Assembly (NCBI RefSeq): GCF_041429795.1
Contig: NZ_CP163424.1
Span: 1,862,001 to 1,926,000, forward strand
From: Algimonas porphyrae
GTDB taxonomy: Bacteria > Pseudomonadota > Alphaproteobacteria > Caulobacterales > Maricaulaceae
Length of the DNA: 64,000 nt
Reading direction: 5' to 3'
The notes beneath the pieces are model-generated. The model saw only the letters and a program-made list of their open reading frames with translations, had not been told where the DNA came from and did not search any database. Made by a program: the position numbers and the translations under genes. Within the stretch, counting starts at the first letter, position 1, and every line of letters begins with the position of its first letter. Of this stretch, positions 1 to 8,199 are shown in pieces.

Positions 1-1913
1 CGCTCACTATCCGTCGAGATCGAATCCAGCACACCGATTTCGTAGCGACCTTCCTTCCGGGCCGGGCCGCGTGCGATTTGGCCGACCTCCCCATCCAGCA
101 GGCCGATAGTCACGGCAGCGGAAACGTCCGTCGGAGGGCTGACGCGCTGTATGGCGATCTCGCGCACGGTCGATCCGATTTCCTCGGCCACGACCTCCAG
201 GCTTTCGCCCTCGCGAAGGCGAGTCGCGAGCTCCACACCTTTCTGGGTCAGGGCATCCGTCAGTTGCTGGCGTGACCACAATGCAGCGGCCAGATCGCGG
301 ACTTCGTCCAGCTCTCGTGGTCGCGCATCAATGATGTCCGTCACCCGGAAAATGGCCAGACCATTATTCGATGTCGGCGTAATGTCCGACTCGAAGCCTA
401 TATCGCTCGTGAAAACGGCCTGTAGCAGCCGGTCGTCGGATGCGATGCCCGGTATGGCGGAGAAGCCGGACAGGCGCGTTCCGTCCTGCATTGCGCCGGA
501 TCGGTCAATATAGGGATAGCTTGAAAGCGGCAGGTTCAGATCTTCTGCGAGCTCCTCGATCGTGGCGCCTTCAAGCAGCCGGTCATCGATCACGCGCTCA
601 TAGTCATTGATCCGCCGAAGCGCCTGACCTTCCAGAACGCCTTCACGCAATTCTTCGCGCATGGACTCGAACTCGGGAACATCGGACGCATTGATCGTCG
701 TGACCGTGATGACGTCGAACGTGCCGAACTCGGTCGGGGCGACACGGGCCTCGCCCTGTAGCGCGTCGAACGCGGCTGCCGAGCTTGCAGGATTGATCAG
801 TCCGTCCGGCTTGATGCCGGTAAATGTGTCGGGTGCAGGAAGGTTCAGATCGGCGGCGACGGCCTCTACCGTCTCGCCCGCTGTGATGCGCGCGGCCACG
901 ACGGAGGCCTGATCCTGTGTCGGTACGGCAAGGACGGTTACGTCGCGCGTCTCCGCAGCACCGATTTCGCCGGCCCCGAGGAGCGTTTCGTAACGCTCTC
1001 TCAGCAAGGATTCGATCGCTCTTTCTCTCAGAACGTTTCTGAGCGCTTCATCGATGTCGTCGAACTCGGGGACGCTGACATCCGCTGCCTGATTGACGTC
1101 CGAGTCCTCAATATAAGCATCATAGCTCTGGCGCAGATCGATGTCCGTCACTTCGATATTCGGAAAATCGAAGGGCTCGACCCGGATCATCAGGAAGCGC
1201 CGATATTCAGGGGCCGTGAACCGGGCCTGATTGGCAGCGATATAGGATTGCAGCTCCGCCTCGGTCGGCGCACTCAGCGGGTCCAGCGCTTCGACCCCGA
1301 AATCGATCACGCGCGCCTTGCGAATTTCATTGACGAATGTGTTGAAGCGTTGCGCGTAATCGCTGGGGGCGGTGATTCCGCCCATGATCGCAGGCAGGGT
1401 CTGGCGCTGGCTCAGCGCATTGACGACATCCTGTTCGAACTCAGCCTCTGTGACGCGATTATTCGCCAGCAGACGGCGTAATTGCAGACGGTCGAACTGT
1501 TGCGTGATCTCGTTCTGAAAGGCGTCGATATTTTCGACATAGCGCAACACGTCGCGATTATTGACGCCGATGCCCAGATCCTGTGAATCCGCCTCGATCG
1601 CCAATTCCTGTGACAGTTGAGCCAGTAATTGCTGCGGGATCCCGCGATCGAAAGCCTGTTGCGGGGTCAGACCTTCTCCATTTTCTTCTGCAAATCGCCG
1701 CATCTCATCATTGAAGCGATCCTGAAATTCAGCCCGGCCAACTTCGACTTCGCCGACCTTGATGACCGCATTGGAACTATTGGGCGAGAAGACGTCCTCG
1801 ATCCCCCAGACGGCGAAGGCGAGAACCAGCATACCGACGAGCACGCCGACAAGAATGGTTCGGATTTTCGCGAATGCGCCCTTGGGGCGGTTATAGATAT
1901 CGTCACTGGCCAT
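1..1913 (-). CDS. ppiD: PpiD/SurA-type periplasmic folding factor, partial
   Basis: Read from the ATG at 1913 leftward, this frame stays open to the window edge (about 637 residues), so the C-terminus is missing. A short cytoplasmic N-terminus of about 18 residues with basic residues is followed by one membrane segment (about residues 19-42, ending VWGIEDVF). A long hydrophilic periplasmic part follows, with a SurA_N-like helical region and then a region in the parvulin position. This is the plan of PpiD, the membrane-anchored peptidyl-prolyl isomerase-like chaperone that helps outer-membrane and secreted proteins leave the Sec translocon. The parvulin region looks weakly conserved, so chaperone rather than isomerase activity is likely (inference). 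It is divergent from tpiA with 75 bp between the starts. Confidence 0.85.
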   Translation of the reverse strand, partial: MASDDIYNRPKGAFAKIRTILVGVLVGMLVLAFAVWGIEDVFSPNSSNAVIKVGEVEVGRAEFQDRFNDEMRRFAEENGEGLTPQQAFDRGIPQQLLAQLSQELAIEADSQDLGIGVNNRDVLRYVENIDAFQNEITQQFDRLQLRRLLANNRVTEAEFEQDVVNALSQRQTLPAIMGGITAPSDYAQRFNTFVNEIRKARVIDFGVEALDPLSAPTEAELQSYIAANQARFTAPEYRRFLMIRVEPFDFPNIEVTDIDLRQSYDAYIEDSDVNQAADVSVPEFDDIDEALRNVLRERAIESLLRERYETLLGAGEIGAAETRDVTVLAVPTQDQASVVAARITAGETVEAVAADLNLPAPDTFTGIKPDGLINPASSAAAFDALQGEARVAPTEFGTFDVITVTTINASDVPEFESMREELREGVLEGQALRRINDYERVIDDRLLEGATIEELAEDLNLPLSSYPYIDRSGAMQDGTRLSGFSAIPGIASDDRLLQAVFTSDIGFESDITPTSNNGLAIFRVTDIIDARPRELDEVRDLAAALWSRQQLTDALTQKGVELATRLREGESLEVVAEEIGSTVREIAIQRVSPPTDVSAAVTIGLLDGEVGQIARGPARKEGRYEIGVLDSISTDSE

Positions 1914-1988
1914 AGGGCGGCGCTGTAGCAGACCGGGCCGCGCTCGCAAGCGGTTGCGTTCAGTGATCGAACGCGCCACACATTCGGT

Positions 1989-2693
1989 ATGAAACAGCTG
2001 ATTGCCGCAAACTGGAAAATGAACGGGATGCCGGGCTGGGAAGCCAAAGTTTCGGATCTGGCCGCACGGTCAGCGGACGCAGGCTGCGAATTGCTGATTT
2101 GTCCGCCCCATCCGCTTGTCGCCATGCTCTGCCAGGCTGCATCTGGCACGACTATCCAGATCGGCGGTCAGGATTGCTGCGAATTTCCGGCTGGCGCGCA
2201 TACAGGAGAAACGGATCCTGACCTGCTGTCTGCGCTCGGGGCGTCCTATGTCATTCTTGGCCATTCGGAGCGCAGAACGGCTGGCGAAACGGATCAACGT
2301 GTTCAGGACAAGGCGGTCCGGGCCCAATTCAGTGCTCTGCGCCCGATCATCTGTGTCGGCGAAAGTCTGGGACAGCGCGAATCGGGTGAGGCGGTGCCAA
2401 TCGTCACACGGCAGCTGGAAAACAGTCTGCCGAACGCAGGCGATTACGATATCGCCTATGAGCCGATCTGGGCCATCGGGACAGGACGGACGGCAACTGC
2501 ACAGGATATTGCAGCCATGCATGCCGCCATTCGTAAGGCGGTCGGGGACGGACCCCGAATTCTCTATGGCGGATCAGTCAAGCCGGCCAATGCGCGTGAA
2601 ATTCTGCATTTGCCTGATGTCGGCGGCGCACTGGTCGGCGGCGCGAGCCTGGAAATGGACAGTTTCGCACAGATCGCCGCCGCCTCTCACTAG
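1989..2693 (+). CDS. tpiA: Triosephosphate isomerase
   Basis: Interconverts dihydroxyacetone phosphate and glyceraldehyde 3-phosphate in glycolysis and gluconeogenesis. At 234 residues it is compact (usual about 250). All catalytic residues are present: Asn8 and Lys10 in AANWKMN, the electrophile His92 in GHSERR, and the base Glu158 in AYEPIWAIGTG, which also opens the flexible loop 6. The phosphate-binding ILYGGSVKP is near the C-terminus. The ATG at 1989 gives a canonical start. A perfect 12-bp palindrome GGCGTTAACGCC begins right after the stop (2694-2705); it has no T-run, so it is not a classic terminator. In many alphaproteobacteria secG or pyrG follows tpiA; here the next gene is unrelated. 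Confidence 0.97.
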   Translation: MKQLIAANWKMNGMPGWEAKVSDLAARSADAGCELLICPPHPLVAMLCQAASGTTIQIGGQDCCEFPAGAHTGETDPDLLSALGASYVILGHSERRTAGETDQRVQDKAVRAQFSALRPIICVGESLGQRESGEAVPIVTRQLENSLPNAGDYDIAYEPIWAIGTGRTATAQDIAAMHAAIRKAVGDGPRILYGGSVKPANAREILHLPDVGGALVGGASLEMDSFAQIAAASH

Positions 2694-2755
2694 GGCGTTA
2701 ACGCCGCGCTAACCATAAAAGTCCAGTTTCGCGACAAACGACTCGCGAGACTTTC

Positions 2756-3832
2756 ATGCGTATTCTGAACCTGACGCTTCTGTCGACGATCCTTGCAGCT
2801 CCAGCTTTTGCAGCTGATCTAGGGACATACAGGCCTGGGACACCCTATCACAGCACAGTCGTGCCGGGCGCAGATGTGTGCGAAAGCCAATGTGCGGGCG
2901 ATGCGCGCTGTCGCGGCTGGAACTATGTCAAAGCAGTGCCAAGCGCGCCGGGCGTCTGCGAATTCCAGTCATCCGTCGGTCAGCCCATTTCCAGCGCCGT
3001 GTCGATCAGCGGTATCAGCCCGTCGGCCACGCCCATGCCGGGCCGTGTCGTTGCAGGGGACACCCACACGATCCGTGTCGGCACAGCAGTCACGCCAATT
3101 CCTGAACAGCGCCGGATTGTCAGGCAGGCTGTGCCTGCACAATCGGGGGCGCACCAACCGGCGACTTACCGATCGGCTGCTCCGCAGGGCTTGCAACCCA
3201 TGCTGGACACGCAGGCGCGGATCGTCAGACCCGCGCAGCAACCTGCGCCAGCGCCGCGTGGTCGGGCTCGCACGGCCCCGCAATCGCAGCAATTCCGCTC
3301 GCCGCAACCGCAAGCGCCATTCCGGGCTCAAATCCCTGGTCAGATGCAGCCTGGTTATGGTCAGATCGCGACGGCGCAGCCCGTCATAGCCCAACCGGCC
3401 CTGCGACAGGGACGTCCGCCGATCGGCCAGCCGATCCCTGCGCCAGAGACCTACCCCGCGTCGCAAGGGTCGGGCTATCAGTCGCAAACCGTTCAGCCGA
3501 AAATGTCACAAGCTCCGGTTTATCAAGGCCAGATGAACCAAGGACAGCCTTATCAAGGGCCAATTTCTCAGGGACCAATTTCTCAGGGACCGATCTATCA
3601 AGGTCAGCCCGTTCAGTCGCCAATGGCCGGGGCGCGACAAGCCTCGCCGCAAGCGATGCCGCGTTCATCCGTTACCCGTCCGATCGGCTTTCATCAGGGG
3701 CAGGCGGCGAGTCCCAGCCTTTACGGCCATCTGAATGATGATGTGCCGCGCGCGGCGGCACCCGTGACGCAAGGCTATGCGCAGCCTGTAACCCCGATCG
3801 ATCAGACCCAGCTGGCGGGTGCGCGGCGATAG
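2756..3832 (+). CDS. Secreted PAN/Apple-domain protein with Gln/Pro-rich low-complexity tail
   Basis: 358 residues. A Sec signal peptide (cleavage after APAFA, about residue 19) precedes a PAN/Apple-like module (about 20-95) with paired cysteines (VCESQCAGDARCRGWNY and a later GVCEFQ), the arrangement of PAN_4 domains that bind protein or sugar ligands. From about residue 110 to the end the protein is Gln/Pro/Ala-rich and probably disordered, with degenerate repeats of the type QGPISQGPIYQGQP around residues 255-290. No catalytic motif is visible. It is probably exported to the periplasm or cell surface. Function unknown. Its 3' end overlaps the convergent small membrane-protein gene by about 31 bp. 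Confidence 0.8.
   Translation: MRILNLTLLSTILAAPAFAADLGTYRPGTPYHSTVVPGADVCESQCAGDARCRGWNYVKAVPSAPGVCEFQSSVGQPISSAVSISGISPSATPMPGRVVAGDTHTIRVGTAVTPIPEQRRIVRQAVPAQSGAHQPATYRSAAPQGLQPMLDTQARIVRPAQQPAPAPRGRARTAPQSQQFRSPQPQAPFRAQIPGQMQPGYGQIATAQPVIAQPALRQGRPPIGQPIPAPETYPASQGSGYQSQTVQPKMSQAPVYQGQMNQGQPYQGPISQGPISQGPIYQGQPVQSPMAGARQASPQAMPRSSVTRPIGFHQGQAASPSLYGHLNDDVPRAAAPVTQGYAQPVTPIDQTQLAGARR
3516..3608 (+). repeat. Short tandem repeats inside the Gln/Pro-rich coding region
   Basis: A 15-bp unit (CAATTTCTCAGGGAC) occurs twice in perfect tandem at 3561-3575 and 3576-3590. It is flanked by degenerate copies that encode variants of [I/Y][S/Y]QG[P/Q]. The unit keeps the reading frame, so slippage would add or remove five-residue blocks rather than break the gene. 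Confidence 0.75.
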
Positions 3833-4152
3833 CGGGCAACGCGCCTAACCCCTGTCACAAGCGCGGCTCCCGACAGCCGAACCCAGGCAAACATCACGAA
3901 AATGACGAAGCAGAGTGACGCAGCGGTTTGCAGGCGTGCGGACAGAAAGCTGGCGTCGACACCCGCCAGTAGAACGGTCTGCGTGGCACCGGATATGGCC
4001 GCGATCAGCCCCAGAAACAGCCAGAAACCGACCCAGTAGAAATTGATCAACTTAGATTGGCGTTCGAACGATGCAGGCAGAAAGCACAGGCTGACAAAAC
4101 CGACCGTGATCGCAAACATGATCAGAGAGGGTAGATAAGCACTGAGCGACAT
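3802..4152 (-). CDS. Small membrane protein of unknown function
   Basis: 116 residues from the ATG at 4152, which has AAGG about 8 bases upstream; a TTG five codons further upstream is less likely. Three hydrophobic segments are visible (about 5-25, 38-62 and 72-95), with a basic C-terminus (GVRRVARYRRA), so it is an integral inner-membrane protein. I do not recognise a family. It lies downstream of prfC on the same strand with about 95 bp between, so it may be co-transcribed with it, and its end overlaps the convergent PAN-protein gene. Confidence 0.6.
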   Translation of the reverse strand: MSLSAYLPSLIMFAITVGFVSLCFLPASFERQSKLINFYWVGFWLFLGLIAAISGATQTVLLAGVDASFLSARLQTAASLCFVIFVMFAWVRLSGAALVTGVRRVARYRRAPASWV

Positions 4153-4246
4153 GGGCAAGCCTTGCAAGATGACCCGTTGGGGCGATGCAAAGCGCGATGC
4201 AAGGGGCCTGCCATTTCAGCCCATCTTACCGGATTGACAGAATAGG

Positions 4247-5836
4247 CTAGCGGCGTTCCTTCGTCGTCAGGAAGCGCAGATGGGGGTTTTTCTCCTGCGC
4301 ATAGCCAATGTCCCAAGCCGACTTGGCTAGAAAAACCGGATCACCATCAATGTCTTCGGCCATGTTCATCATGTTCTTGTCGACGAATGCCTTCAATTTG
4401 GCCGGGTCGTCCGACGTAACCCAACGGGCCGTCTGAAACGGCGGGGACTCGAACTGCACACCGAGACCATATTCGGTCTTGATACGCTCGCGCATCACAT
4501 CGATCTGCAGGCTTCCGACGGCTCCGACGATCATGTCCGCGCCGAAATTCGGCTTGAACAGCTGGGTGACGCCTTCTTCGGCCAGGGATTCGAGCGCCTT
4601 GCGAAGATGTTTGGCTTTGAGCGGGTCTTCCAGCCGGGCGCGCCGCAGGATTTCAGGCGCGAAATTGGGGATGCCAGCAAACTTGATCTTGCCGGATTCC
4701 GACAGGCTATCGCCGACGCGCAAAACACCGTGGTTCGGAATTCCGATTACATCGCCGGCATAGGCTTCCTGCGCCAGTTCCCGATCCTGAGCAAAGAACA
4801 TGACCGGATTATGCACGGACAAGCCCTTGCCGTCGGCGGTCTTGAGCTTCATCCCGCGTTTAAACTCGCCCGATACCATACGGTAGAAGGCGACGCGGTC
4901 GCGGTGGTTCAGGTCCATATTGGCCTGTACTTTGAACACGAAGCCCGACACTTCCTTGTCGGTGGGCTTTATTTCGACATCTTGCCCCGCTTTGACTGCG
5001 GGTTCGGCCTGCGGCATGGGCGCGAATTCCGCCAGCGCGTCGATCAGTTCCAGAACGCCGAACTTACGTAGCGCGCTACCGAAATAGACGGGCGTCATAT
5101 GGCCTTCGCGGAAGGATTGCTCGTTGAAGTCAGGATATTCGCGAGCCAGTTCGGCTTCCATCTGGAACTCTTCCAGCAGCGCGTCATCATCAAATGTCTG
5201 GCCAATCGAATTGCCGTCCATGGGCGTCCAGTGATGGTCTTCCCCGCTATCCTGCTTGGCAAAAGCCAGAAACTGATTGGTCCGGAGGTCGGCGATTCCG
5301 CGAAACCGCCGTCCGGATGCGGCGGGCCACTGCATCGGCACGACGTCGAGCGCCAGCTTGTCCTCGATTTCCGCGATCAGGTCGAACGGGTCGACGCCCT
5401 CCCGGTCCAGCTTATTGATGAAGGTGATGATCGGAATGTCGCGCAGGCGGCAGACTTCGAACAGTTTGAGCGTCTGAGGCTCGATACCTTTGGCGACGTC
5501 CAGAACCATGACGGCGCAATCGGCGGCGGTTAGCGTACGGTAGGTGTCTTCGGAGAAGTCTTCGTGGCCCGGCGTGTCGAGCAGATTGAAGGTCAGGCCT
5601 TTATGCTCGAACGTCATGACGGAGGAACTGACTGAAATGCCGCGTTCCTGTTCGATCTTCATCCAGTCCGATTGCGTCCGCCGGGCTTCGCCGCGTGCGG
5701 CGACCTTGCCGGCCTGATGGATCGCGCCCGATGCCAGCAACATGTTCTCGGTCAGGGTCGTCTTGCCCGCATCCGGGTGAGAGATGATCGCGAAGACGCG
5801 CCGGGTTCTGGGCTCTGTTGCAAGGGCTTTCGACAT
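4247..5836 (-). CDS. prfC: Peptide chain release factor 3
   Basis: 529 residues, the normal length of RF3, the translational GTPase that recycles RF1 and RF2 from the ribosome after termination. The GTPase domain is at the N-terminus: P-loop SHPDAGKTTLTEN, the switch region with DTPGHEDFSEDTYRTL, and NKLD in FINKLDREG. Domains II and III follow with the RF3-specific FGADMIVGAVGSLQIDVM. The ATG at 5836 gives the expected N-terminus (basic, RRVFAIISHPDAG). The gene stands between unrelated neighbours and starts 87 bp from the divergent QEGLA gene. Confidence 0.96.
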   Translation of the reverse strand: MSKALATEPRTRRVFAIISHPDAGKTTLTENMLLASGAIHQAGKVAARGEARRTQSDWMKIEQERGISVSSSVMTFEHKGLTFNLLDTPGHEDFSEDTYRTLTAADCAVMVLDVAKGIEPQTLKLFEVCRLRDIPIITFINKLDREGVDPFDLIAEIEDKLALDVVPMQWPAASGRRFRGIADLRTNQFLAFAKQDSGEDHHWTPMDGNSIGQTFDDDALLEEFQMEAELAREYPDFNEQSFREGHMTPVYFGSALRKFGVLELIDALAEFAPMPQAEPAVKAGQDVEIKPTDKEVSGFVFKVQANMDLNHRDRVAFYRMVSGEFKRGMKLKTADGKGLSVHNPVMFFAQDRELAQEAYAGDVIGIPNHGVLRVGDSLSESGKIKFAGIPNFAPEILRRARLEDPLKAKHLRKALESLAEEGVTQLFKPNFGADMIVGAVGSLQIDVMRERIKTEYGLGVQFESPPFQTARWVTSDDPAKLKAFVDKNMMNMAEDIDGDPVFLAKSAWDIGYAQEKNPHLRFLTTKERR

Positions 5837-5923
5837 GGCGCGCAGCTAGCGGGGCAGGGGCGGGCCGTAAAGCGCTGCCTGCACGACTTTTGACAGAGTG
5901 CGGCTCAGTTGCGAGGGGGGCCT

Positions 5924-7333
5924 ATGAGCCAGCTGACGAAATCCCAATATAAAACTGCGGTCAAAGCCGGCAAACACCTCGACCGGGCGGCCCGGTCGAT
6001 GCGGGTCCTGTCGTCGATCGCCTGGAACCCGGCGATGAAGTCGACCTTTCTCAGACGCGGAACCCTCCCGTCCCCCACCTATGCCGCAGTGCCGACGGAC
6101 AAGGCCAGAGAGCATATCAAGGCAGCGCGCAAGCTGATCGATGGGGACAATGTCGTTGCCGACTGGCAGAGGCGGCTCTGCGAAACGCTGAGCAGTACGG
6201 CGGGCCTGATCGAAACGCGAGGCACGCCGGATTTCTTCACCCACAGTACGGCCCTCTATGGTCAGCCCACGCGCCTGATGCTGGACCGACAGACCAAAGT
6301 GCTCGATCTCGCCGTGCATATGGATGCGGCCCTCGAAGGGCTCGATTTTCAGCGTCTGGTCGTTGAGGGTACGGAAAAGCATCTGACAGACATCCAGTTT
6401 GCCCGTCGCCTGCGCGAGCGGCTACGGCGTCATTTTGAGACTGATGCGCCTGCTGTAGTCATCAGCCCGACCGTCAGCGCCAAGGCGGCGGCTTCCTCCA
6501 AGCGTATTCGCATTCGCCAGGGGGCGAGCTTCACGGAGCGTGACGTCGACCAGCTATTGCATCACGAAGCTTTAATTCACACGGCGACGGCCTTGAACGG
6601 TCGGGCACAGAAAACGTTTCCGATCCTCGGACGCGGACACGCCGGAACAACCGAAATTCAGGAAGGGCTGGCTGTTTTTGCGGAAATGATCACCGGTTCG
6701 ATGGATCCGCGGCGCTTCAAGCGTCTGTCGGGCCGGGTCCTGGCCATTCAGATGGCCGTCGAAGGCGCCGATTTCAAAGATGTGTTCGATTTTTTCGTCG
6801 AGCGGAATGACGATCCGCAGCAATCCTATGAGAATGCCAGGCGTGTGTTTCGCGGCGGTGTGATAACGGGGGGTGCGCCTTTCACCAAGGATATGGTTTA
6901 CCTGAACGGCTTGCTACGCGTGCACAATTTCATGCGCACCGTTGTCCGTATGGGCAGGTCCGATCTGATCCGCGTGCTGTTCGTCGGCAAGATGGATATT
7001 GAGGATTTGCCGGCGCTGGCACAGCTGGCGGCGGACGGCCATCTGGAGAGCCCGCGCTTCATGCCACCCTGGATCAGGGATTTGCGTTTCCTGATCAGCT
7101 ATCTCGCCTATTCGTCATTTCTCAACCGGGTCAAAATGCCCGGCTTCCAGACCTACTATCAGGAAGAGTTGAAGGAAGTGCCGGATGTATGGTCGCTAGT
7201 GCGGCACGACCGAGTAGACGAGTTCGGGCGAAGACATTATCGCGGAGTGAGGACGCTTCGACCAGCTCCGGACATTGTTTTCCGTAGATCAGAAATTGCC
7301 CAGGCATCGTCCGGTCCGTTTTCGAGAAGATGA
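5924..7333 (+). CDS. QEGLA-motif protein (DUF1704 / MATCAP-like metalloprotease family)
   Basis: 469 residues from the ATG at 5924, which has a GAGGGGG ribosome site just upstream; a TTG 15 bases earlier would swallow that site. The family is usually named flavohemoglobin expression-modulating QEGLA motif protein. Its eukaryotic relatives are the MATCAP tyrosine carboxypeptidases. The atypical zinc motif HExxxH is intact (His214, Glu215, His219), and IQEGLAVFAE follows at about 246-254, supplying the QEGLA signature and probable third ligand. This suggests a real metallopeptidase, substrate unknown. The last 203 bp overlap an antisense XRE gene, and the C-terminal 65 or so residues look poorly conserved in character (many Arg), so the stop may have drifted downstream. 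Confidence 0.85.
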   Translation: MSQLTKSQYKTAVKAGKHLDRAARSMRVLSSIAWNPAMKSTFLRRGTLPSPTYAAVPTDKAREHIKAARKLIDGDNVVADWQRRLCETLSSTAGLIETRGTPDFFTHSTALYGQPTRLMLDRQTKVLDLAVHMDAALEGLDFQRLVVEGTEKHLTDIQFARRLRERLRRHFETDAPAVVISPTVSAKAAASSKRIRIRQGASFTERDVDQLLHHEALIHTATALNGRAQKTFPILGRGHAGTTEIQEGLAVFAEMITGSMDPRRFKRLSGRVLAIQMAVEGADFKDVFDFFVERNDDPQQSYENARRVFRGGVITGGAPFTKDMVYLNGLLRVHNFMRTVVRMGRSDLIRVLFVGKMDIEDLPALAQLAADGHLESPRFMPPWIRDLRFLISYLAYSSFLNRVKMPGFQTYYQEELKEVPDVWSLVRHDRVDEFGRRHYRGVRTLRPAPDIVFRRSEIAQASSGPFSRR

Positions 7334-7724
7334 GGATCGCGCCTTCTGGAAAGCCGCAGGCCTCATTCGCGTCCAGGGCGAACATGTTGGACACATCAGC
7401 AGCGACCGACATATAGCGCACCGGTTGCGTCGTTACAGGATCGGTTGTGTCGATCGGCCATTCATAGACAGGAATATGGTGGATCGGCTTGGCCAGATGC
7501 TGATGCGCTGGATTACTCTGAGCCGGCATCTCGCCCGAAAGCAGCCAAGCGGGTTCTGTACCCAGCGCGCGGGCGATCCGCGAGAGCGCATCGGGCCGGG
7601 GGATGTGACCGCCACGTTCCCAGTTGGCAATCGTCGGCTGGGATACATCGACTTGCTTCGCCAGTTCGGACTGGGACAGGCCATATTTCTTGCGGGTTGA
7701 TTTGAGACGCGTGGCGAGAGTCAT
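7131..7724 (-). CDS. XRE-family regulator with S24-like C-terminus
   Basis: 197 residues. Residues about 4-60 form a clear Cro/cI helix-turn-helix (GLSQSELAKQVDVSQPTIANWERG). The remainder resembles an S24/LexA-type C-terminal domain (EGAILIFSK, MPGQFLIYGK), but no Gly-[Asp/Ser]-Ser-Met nucleophile motif is visible, so self-cleavage is unlikely. The ATG at 7724 is 7 bases from a perfect palindrome (7732-7743) that could be its own operator. The 3' part overlaps the end of the QEGLA gene antisense by 203 bp. The overlap leaves the exact C-terminus of one of the two proteins doubtful; the HTH part lies wholly outside it and is secure. Confidence 0.8.
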   Translation of the reverse strand: MTLATRLKSTRKKYGLSQSELAKQVDVSQPTIANWERGGHIPRPDALSRIARALGTEPAWLLSGEMPAQSNPAHQHLAKPIHHIPVYEWPIDTTDPVTTQPVRYMSVAADVSNMFALDANEACGFPEGAILIFSKTDRTMPGQFLIYGKQCPELVEASSLRDNVFARTRLLGRAALATIHPALPSTLPDSRSGSRAF

Positions 7725-7731
7725 AGTTTAA

Positions 7732-7743
7732 CTTATATATAAG
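7732..7743. promoter_or_regulatory. Palindrome, candidate operator of the XRE regulator
   Basis: CTTATATATAAG is a perfect 12-bp palindrome 7 bases upstream of the XRE regulator's ATG, where a repressor would block its own transcription or translation initiation. The AT-only core also resembles a -10 element. Its role is inferred from position and symmetry. Confidence 0.45.
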
Positions 7744-7998
7744 ACGAGGCGGCGACGCTTTATGAAAAGATTTTCAACCCTTCAATAGCTCAATACACAA
7801 GGAATCACGGTTATCTGAATGCATAATGAACGTACGGAAATGTGATAAGTCTTACGAATATTACATAAGAAAAATCGATTTTAGGAGTTGTAGATTCACT
7901 GTGAGTTTCTTAACTACAGCACTGGGAAATGCCATTGAACACGACGCGCCGGAATCGGCGGATCGACATCGAACACGATTTTACAAGGGAACAACACC
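7744..7998. other. AT-rich intergenic region between the XRE regulator and a small conserved gene
   Basis: About 255 bp, clearly richer in A and T than its surroundings (for example ATGAAAAGATTTTCAACC and TTACATAAGAAAAATCG). No ORF that looks coding is present. It must carry the divergent promoters for the regulator (leftward) and the 66-residue protein (rightward). A ribosome site AAGGGA lies 11 bases before the ATG at 7999. Confidence 0.5.
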
Positions 7999-8199
7999 AT
8001 GAAAGGTGATTATTGCACGCGCGAAGGCGCGGAACGACTGAAACAGCAGATTGAAGCTTATTGGGCCGAACGCGGTCACGACGTTAAGATCAATCTCGTC
8101 CAAGGCGGCTTTCTGGCCTCCATGCGCTCGGCCCGGACCGATGTGCGCTCCAACATGGTCAATGGCGTGCCGACCAAATCCAAAGCGGATTTCGGTTAA
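7999..8199 (+). CDS. Small conserved protein of unknown function (66 aa)
   Basis: 66 residues, basic and soluble: MKGDYCTREGAERLKQQIEA begins a helix, followed by WAERGHDVKINLVQGGF, a probable beta strand. The C-terminal segment MRSARTDVRSNMVNGVPTK is strikingly polar. Small alphaproteobacterial proteins of this type recur in genomes, to my recollection, but have no assigned role. It has its own ribosome site (AAGGGA) and a long AT-rich upstream region, so it is probably transcribed by itself. Its TAA shares bases with the stop codon of the convergent gph gene (8196-8199). A DNA- or RNA-associated role would fit the charge but is a guess. Confidence 0.75.
   Translation: MKGDYCTREGAERLKQQIEAYWAERGHDVKINLVQGGFLASMRSARTDVRSNMVNGVPTKSKADFG

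Noticed and set aside
2694-2705. Terminator after tpiA
   Set aside because: The palindrome GGCGTTAACGCC has no loop and no T-run.
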